Below are positions 32,538 through 36,778 of a DNA stretch of 36,778 bases, one piece after another (within the stretch, counting starts at the first letter, position 1; each line of letters starts with the position of its first letter). Source of the stretch: Bacillota bacterium (GTDB lineage Bacteria; Bacillota; Clostridia; Lachnospirales; Lachnospiraceae); assembly GCA_023418475.1 (NCBI GenBank), contig JAEZZO010000035.1, positions 1-36,778 on the forward strand, read 5' to 3'. The notes under the pieces are model-generated. The model made no database searches. It saw nothing but the letters and a program-made list of their open reading frames with translations, and was not told where the DNA came from. The position numbers were made by a program, and so were the translations under genes.

Positions 32538-34760
32538 CTAATTCTGTTTTTGTATAAAATATTTATTTTCGAATTGGCTCACTGGCATAGGTTTTGCAAA
32601 ATAATATCCTTGAATCATATCACAGCCTACCATACATAAAAACTCTACCTGTTCCTTCGTCTCTATACATTCAGCCACAACTCTCATATGTAAATCCTTT
32701 GCCATTGTTATTGTATTGCGGATGACTGTTAAACCCCTTTCTATTTCATGATTCATATGAAATAGTTCTCCATCCAGTTTCACAATATCAAGCGGCAGAT
32801 CTTTTAATGAATTAAGAGAAGAGTATCCTGCCCCAAAGTCATCCATTGATACCAAAAAGCCGTATCTTCTTAACATTATGACTGTATCAACCAGCATTTG
32901 CTTATCCTGTAAGAATGCGCTTTCGGTTAATTCTAATTCTATTAAATTGTGAGGAACCTCGTAATCATCTACAATGGCATTAATTATTTCAGCTAAATGA
33001 GGATTTGCAAAATGTAATCTTGATATATTAACAGAAATAGGGACTGCTTGATAACCGCATTTAAGCCAGCTTCTTATCAACTGACACACCTTTTTTAGCA
33101 TATAAAAATCCAATTGTGTTATAAAACCATTTTTTTCAAATATAGGTATAAAATTTGCAGGGGATATCATATCTCCATTCAGGTTAAACCATCGGACTAA
33201 TGCCTCTGCACCTGTAATTTTAGAATCCCTTGCAGTATATTTGGGCTGAAGAAATATATGAAATTCACCATTCTTTAGCGCATCATACATGGTATTTTCT
33301 ATATTCTCTTCTTCCAGAAGCTTTGCCCTGGCGGCATCGTCAAAGAAGGATATAAATCCATCGGAACTGCTTTTATTATTTTCTTTTGCGATACTTGCAA
33401 ATTCTCCCATTCGGTCAATTGAATCAATCTTTTCTGTAATATTATATACACCATAAGAGATTTTTGATGTTTTGGTATAACGCAGCTGGTGTAAATTATT
33501 ATCGAGATCATGTATTCTTGCTATTAAATTATTTTCTTCCTGATAAGACATCAATATATAAAATTGGTCAGCTGCATAACGGGTAAATGGTTCTCCAGGG
33601 TTCGCACATCTTTTTACAACATTATAGATTTCTTTTAATATCTCGTCTCCCTTTTGATATCCGTATACGTCGTTAATAATTTTAAATCTGTTAATATCAA
33701 AATTGACCAGCGCATAATTCTTCTTACCCGGCTGCTTACCAGATAATAGCTTATTCACAATTATTCGAAATTTATACCAATTATCTCCCCCTGTGACAGG
33801 ATCAAGATATAACATCTTAATAACTTTTCGGTTGGATCTTCTTTGTATCAAGATAAGAAATAGAAATACCAGAAGCATACTGACAGATATGAAAATCCAC
33901 ATTATATTTGTTAATTGCAAAATTTCCTTCGTGATAGGATTTAGTATATTTCGTCTTCCAATAACAAGGCTCCAGTTGTTTATTCCTAGTGATTTTCTTT
34001 CCCATATATAAGTCTTTGCATGTATATTTGTACCTCGGTAATAATCTTTTAGACTAATTTCTGGCATTAATTGATCAGATGCATCGAAAAGGTAACCCTT
34101 AGCGACTAATTTATCAAAATCAAATGACGCTACATCTGTATCCTGCATAAATGATACTAATTCATTCTTTTCATTAATAATATATATTTGTGTACCATCT
34201 TCCAGCTCATTGTGATATGGTGCCTTATTGCTTATCTGAGCAGCGATAACAGAAAGAAATATACCTTTTCTGTTTCCCTCGTCAATGATTGGAATTGCGA
34301 TTTTTATAACTGGTACATGATCTTTGGTATACATAATTTCATCGGAAAATACTGACTTGCCGTTTTTGGCTATTTGATAGTATGATTCATCAGCTATATT
34401 AATTGAACTACCAGATCGATTATATCCTTTCCCATCGAGATTAACAATTGCCAAGTCTACCACTTTCTTATTATCGTATATTCCAGAAAGAAGTGATATA
34501 ATGTTGTCTTTACTAAGCTTCCCCGTTTTTGCTATTAAATTCGCAGAAGACAGGGCTGACTGGTATTTACTTTCCATATCTTGTTTTAATAGTGAAGCTA
34601 CATTTTCAGTTAGCGCGTCATACGTCTCCATTTTTGCCTTATAATTATATTGTATCATTCTGTCCATTTGATATATTCCTAAAAGAAGTGATACAATAAT
34701 ACTAAAAAAGGCAAATATAATAATAGGCGCTATTCTATTTCTTGGCTGGCCAAACTTCAT
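32538..34760 (-). CDS. Membrane cyclic-di-GMP phosphodiesterase (Cache, degenerate GGDEF, EAL)
   Basis: 740 residues. A membrane helix (about 12-32), an extracellular Cache-like sensor domain (about 40-280), a second helix (about 287-308), a GGDEF-like domain (about 325-480) and an EAL domain (about 490-735). The GGDEF signature reads AADQF (396-400), so cyclase activity is unlikely. The EAL domain keeps EALVRW (Glu519), ELTES, DDFGAGYSS and KLD, plus AECIET and QGYYFAKP, so c-di-GMP hydrolysis is plausible. The external sensor suggests ligand control. The ATG follows AAGGAG. It appears to be a single gene. Confidence 0.88.
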   Translation of the reverse strand: MKFGQPRNRIAPIIIFAFFSIIVSLLLGIYQMDRMIQYNYKAKMETYDALTENVASLLKQDMESKYQSALSSANLIAKTGKLSKDNIISLLSGIYDNKKVVDLAIVNLDGKGYNRSGSSINIADESYYQIAKNGKSVFSDEIMYTKDHVPVIKIAIPIIDEGNRKGIFLSVIAAQISNKAPYHNELEDGTQIYIINEKNELVSFMQDTDVASFDFDKLVAKGYLFDASDQLMPEISLKDYYRGTNIHAKTYIWERKSLGINNWSLVIGRRNILNPITKEILQLTNIMWIFISVSMLLVFLFLILIQRRSNRKVIKMLYLDPVTGGDNWYKFRIIVNKLLSGKQPGKKNYALVNFDINRFKIINDVYGYQKGDEILKEIYNVVKRCANPGEPFTRYAADQFYILMSYQEENNLIARIHDLDNNLHQLRYTKTSKISYGVYNITEKIDSIDRMGEFASIAKENNKSSSDGFISFFDDAARAKLLEEENIENTMYDALKNGEFHIFLQPKYTARDSKITGAEALVRWFNLNGDMISPANFIPIFEKNGFITQLDFYMLKKVCQLIRSWLKCGYQAVPISVNISRLHFANPHLAEIINAIVDDYEVPHNLIELELTESAFLQDKQMLVDTVIMLRRYGFLVSMDDFGAGYSSLNSLKDLPLDIVKLDGELFHMNHEIERGLTVIRNTITMAKDLHMRVVAECIETKEQVEFLCMVGCDMIQGYYFAKPMPVSQFENKYFIQKQN

Positions 34761-34862
34761 GTAGTATCTCCTTAAATATGCTGTTTTTATTATAATATAC
34801 CATAAATTTATTAAATTGGATATTCAAATTTATATAATGATATGAGTTTTATACAGTGCACT

Positions 34863-35582
34863 TTATAGAATAGAAAATACCTCCCCCAGTCCTGTATTAA
34901 AAAGCAAATTAGCATCATTATCGTATGATGTGACCGATTTATTAATTAAAACTAATTTTTTCCCTTGATAATATTGAATTAAACTGGCTGCCGGATAAAC
35001 ACTTAGTGATGTACCTCCAACGATAAACACATCAGCCTCTCTTATCAATTTAACAGCTTCCATAATTACATCATTATTAAGCGCTTCCTGATATAGCACT
35101 ACATCGGGCTTAATTATTCCACCACAGCTGCATTTTGGAGTATTTTCAGCTTCCATAATGGTATCCAGGTCATAGAATTTATTACATTTCATACAATAAT
35201 TACGAAGTACGGACCCATGAAGTTCCAGGACTTTTTTACTCCCGGCTTTTTGATGAAGTCCATCGATATTTTGAGTTATTACTCCTTTTAGCTTACCAGC
35301 TGTTTCTAATTCCGCCAATTTTATATGCGTTATATTTGGTAATGCCTCTTTATAAACCATCTTATCCTTATAAAAATCATAAAACTCGTTCGTGTTTTTT
35401 AAAAAGAAACTATGACTTAACATTGTTTCTGGCGGATAAATATATTTCAAATTATATAATCCTGCTGTACTTCTGAAATCTGGTATTCCACTTTCTGTAG
35501 AAACTCCTGCGCCTCCGAAAAACACTATGTTTTCACTGCTATTAATCCATTTTTTTAGCCTATCCACCTCAGTATTCACCAT
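34863..35582 (-). CDS. NAD-dependent protein deacylase (sirtuin)
   Basis: Cytosolic Sir2-family enzyme of 239 residues removing acyl groups from lysines with NAD. Motifs are GGAGVSTESGIPDFRS, TQNIDGLH, the catalytic His in LELHGS, a zinc site CMKC...CSCGG, and VGGTSLSVYPA. Its length and zinc-site spacing fit the prokaryotic class U/III-like bacterial sirtuins. The ATG follows AAGGAG. It stands alone next to the tRNA cluster. Targets cannot be inferred from the neighbours. Confidence 0.93.
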   Translation of the reverse strand: MVNTEVDRLKKWINSSENIVFFGGAGVSTESGIPDFRSTAGLYNLKYIYPPETMLSHSFFLKNTNEFYDFYKDKMVYKEALPNITHIKLAELETAGKLKGVITQNIDGLHQKAGSKKVLELHGSVLRNYCMKCNKFYDLDTIMEAENTPKCSCGGIIKPDVVLYQEALNNDVIMEAVKLIREADVFIVGGTSLSVYPAASLIQYYQGKKLVLINKSVTSYDNDANLLFNTGLGEVFSIL

Positions 35583-35737
35583 ATACCTTCTCCTTAATTC
35601 CTTTTAAATATTTCTACTTATTTAATGTAATATATAGTTTCCCCCACATTAGCTTATTCCATAAGTATTTCCTTTTATATAGGTTATTTGTCGCAGAATA
35701 ATTATTTCCTTTACTTCAGCGATCATAGATTTTTAAT

Positions 35738-35766
35738 GAAAAAAAAAGACCTCAAAATGAGGTCTT
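35738..35766 (-). terminator. Terminator of the rRNA-tRNA operon
   Basis: On the minus strand AAGACCTC pairs with GAGGTCTT (35766-35759 with 35753-35746) around a 5-nt loop, and a run of about eight U follows. It begins two bases after the last tRNA. Confidence 0.9.
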
Positions 35767-35767
35767 A

Positions 35768-35840
35768 TGAGACATCCGGGATTCGAACCCGGGACACCAT
35801 GATTAAAAGTCATGTGCTCTACCGACTGAGCTAATATCCC
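35768..35840 (-). tRNA. tRNA-Lys (TTT)
   Basis: 73-nt cloverleaf read on the minus strand. The acceptor GGGATAT pairs with ATGTCTC (two G-U pairs), the T-loop has GGTTCGAATCC, and the anticodon loop CTTTTAA gives UUU. No CCA is encoded. Last gene of the tRNA array. Confidence 0.95.
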
Positions 35841-35859
35841 ATGCTTATTCAAAGCAAAA

Positions 35860-35932
<73 letters not shown>

Positions 35933-35989
35933 AAGGTCATAACTTATTTGGTTAACTTATTAATAATTTTTCATTCAATTTTGAATAAA

Positions 35990-36063
35990 TTGCGGGGATA
36001 GGATTTGAACCTATGACCTTCGGGTTATGAGCCCGACGAGCTTCCAGACTGCTCCACCCCGCG
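35990..36063 (-). tRNA. Initiator tRNA-fMet (CAT)
   Basis: 74-nt cloverleaf on the minus strand with anticodon CAT. The acceptor begins CGCGGGG and ends CCCCGCA, leaving the unpaired C1-A72 that marks initiator tRNA. The anticodon stem has the three G-C pairs of initiators (GGGCTCATAACCC). No CCA is encoded. Confidence 0.94.
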
Positions 36064-36155
36064 ACAATTGTATTAGTCCTGTAAAATATTATTTACATTA
36101 ACAAGATGGATTAAATATCAATTCACTTGAATGAACTAATTTGGCTATAAGCCAG

Positions 36156-36237
36156 TGGATGGGGAAGGATTCGAACCTTCGAAAGCGTCGCTAACAGATT
36201 TACAGTCTGCCCCCTTTGGCCACTCGGGAACCCATCC
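36156..36237 (-). tRNA. tRNA-Tyr (GTA)
   Basis: 82-nt class II tRNA on the minus strand with a long variable arm. The acceptor GGATGGG pairs with CCCATCC, and the anticodon loop CTGTAAA gives GTA. No CCA is encoded. Confidence 0.94.
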
Positions 36238-36261
36238 ATATTCAATATATTAAGTTGTTGA

Positions 36262-36334
36262 AGCCGATGATCGGACTCGAACCGATAACCTGCTGATTAC
36301 AAGTCAGCTGCTCTGCCAATTGAGCCACATCGGC
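36262..36334 (-). tRNA. tRNA-Thr (TGT)
   Basis: 73-nt cloverleaf on the minus strand. The acceptor GCCGATG pairs with CATCGGC, the discriminator is T, and the anticodon loop CTTGTAA gives TGT. Confidence 0.94.
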
Positions 36335-36372
36335 ATATCCAATAATTACACAATATATAAAACCATATTGAA

Positions 36373-36445
36373 TGGGACCTATAGGGCTCGAACCTATGAC
36401 CCTCTGCTTGTAAGGCAGATGCTCTCCCAGCTGAGCTAAGATCCC
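36373..36445 (-). tRNA. tRNA-Val (TAC)
   Basis: 73-nt cloverleaf on the minus strand. The acceptor GGGATCT pairs with AGGTCCC (one G-U), the discriminator is A, and the anticodon loop CTTACAA gives TAC. Confidence 0.95.
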
Positions 36446-36539
36446 ATGGGTATATTATATACTATAATTTTTATATTGCAACAATATATTGAATATTTAA
36501 TAAAAAATTTACATTTACAACAGAGAAATCTATTGTATA

Positions 36540-36613
36540 CGACCCAGAAGGGACTCGAACCCTCGACCTCCGCCGTGACAGGGCGGCGCTCTAACCAACT
36601 GAGCCACTAGGCC
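36540..36613 (-). tRNA. tRNA-Asp (GTC)
   Basis: 74-nt cloverleaf on the minus strand. The acceptor GGCCTAG pairs with CTGGGTC (two G-U), the discriminator is G as usual for Asp, and the anticodon loop CTGTCAC gives GTC. It is the first tRNA after the 23S rRNA gene, 55 bases away. Confidence 0.94.
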
Positions 36614-36668
36614 TTAAATAATTGATACTACACACGAAAATGTTACATCCAAACTTTAAAACCTTTTT

Positions 36669-36778
36669 AGGTCAAGCCCTCGACCTATTAGTAACAATCA
36701 GCTCCATGCGTTACCGCACTTCCACCTTTGTCCTATCCACCTGATCGTCTCTCAGGGGTCTTACTAGCTTGTGCTATG
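36669..36778 (-). rRNA. 23S ribosomal RNA, 3' end (partial)
   Basis: Read on the minus strand, the last 110 bases carry the well-known 3' end of 23S rRNA: GGTGGATAGGACAAAGGTGG, then GAAGTGCGGTAACGCATG and ACTAATAGGTCGAGGGCTTG. The gene runs out of the window at 36778. The exact 3' end is estimated. No 5S gene lies between it and tRNA-Asp. Confidence 0.92.

Noticed and set aside
36614..36668. Search for a 5S rRNA between 23S and tRNA-Asp
   Set aside because: Only 55 bases are available, with no 5S-like sequence.

Overview
The window is low-GC Firmicutes DNA. AGGAGG-type ribosome binding sites, TTGACA/TATAAT promoters, intrinsic terminators, a T-box leader and the gene set (ATP-dependent PEP carboxykinase, TalC-type transaldolase beside transketolase, OmpR/HisKA pairs each next to ABC exporter genes, a LytTR-DUF3021 pair) suggest an anaerobic clostridium, most likely of the family Lachnospiraceae. 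This placement rests on recognising protein families, not on a database search.

Layout. 1-1951: pckA with a strong promoter, a leader hairpin and a bidirectional terminator. 2081-7961 (minus): a five-gene operon with response regulator, sensor kinase, ABC ATPase, a permease fused to an M1-type peptidase, and a second permease. 8300-10932 (minus): metG behind a T-box leader with a clear promoter. 11121-12458: a CapA-like lipoprotein. 12459-14977: long intergenic regions with palindromes, an unrecognised nuclease-like/winged-helix protein and a DUF3237 protein. 14978-17530: an S1-domain protein, then a small alarmone synthetase with a coiled-coil membrane partner. 17722-21856: a BmrCD/LmrCD-type heterodimeric ABC exporter preceded by a promoter, a 27-codon ORF and a terminator. 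21972-23244: a membrane protein and a SAP-domain protein. 23928-26711 (minus): DrrAB-like ABC exporter, LytTR regulator and DUF3021 protein. 27036-29192 (minus): a second two-component system. 29513-32199 (minus): talC-tkt. 32538-34760: a membrane EAL protein with a degenerate GGDEF domain. 34863-35582: a sirtuin. 35738-36778 (minus): seven tRNA genes directly downstream of the 3' end of a 23S rRNA gene, with no 5S between them.

The most interesting signal lies at 17722-18103. Codons 18-21 of the tiny leader ORF can pair, with one bulge, with the 5' arm and loop of the downstream terminator. This is the architecture expected for ribosome-controlled transcription attenuation of a multidrug exporter, as known for Bacillus subtilis bmrB-bmrCD, but with a different peptide. 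The second is a pair of dispersed palindromic elements (7981-8137 and 14551-14686). They share terminal inverted repeats with a compensatory base change, share a conserved core hairpin, and sit 26-30 nt upstream of two unrelated minus-strand start codons.
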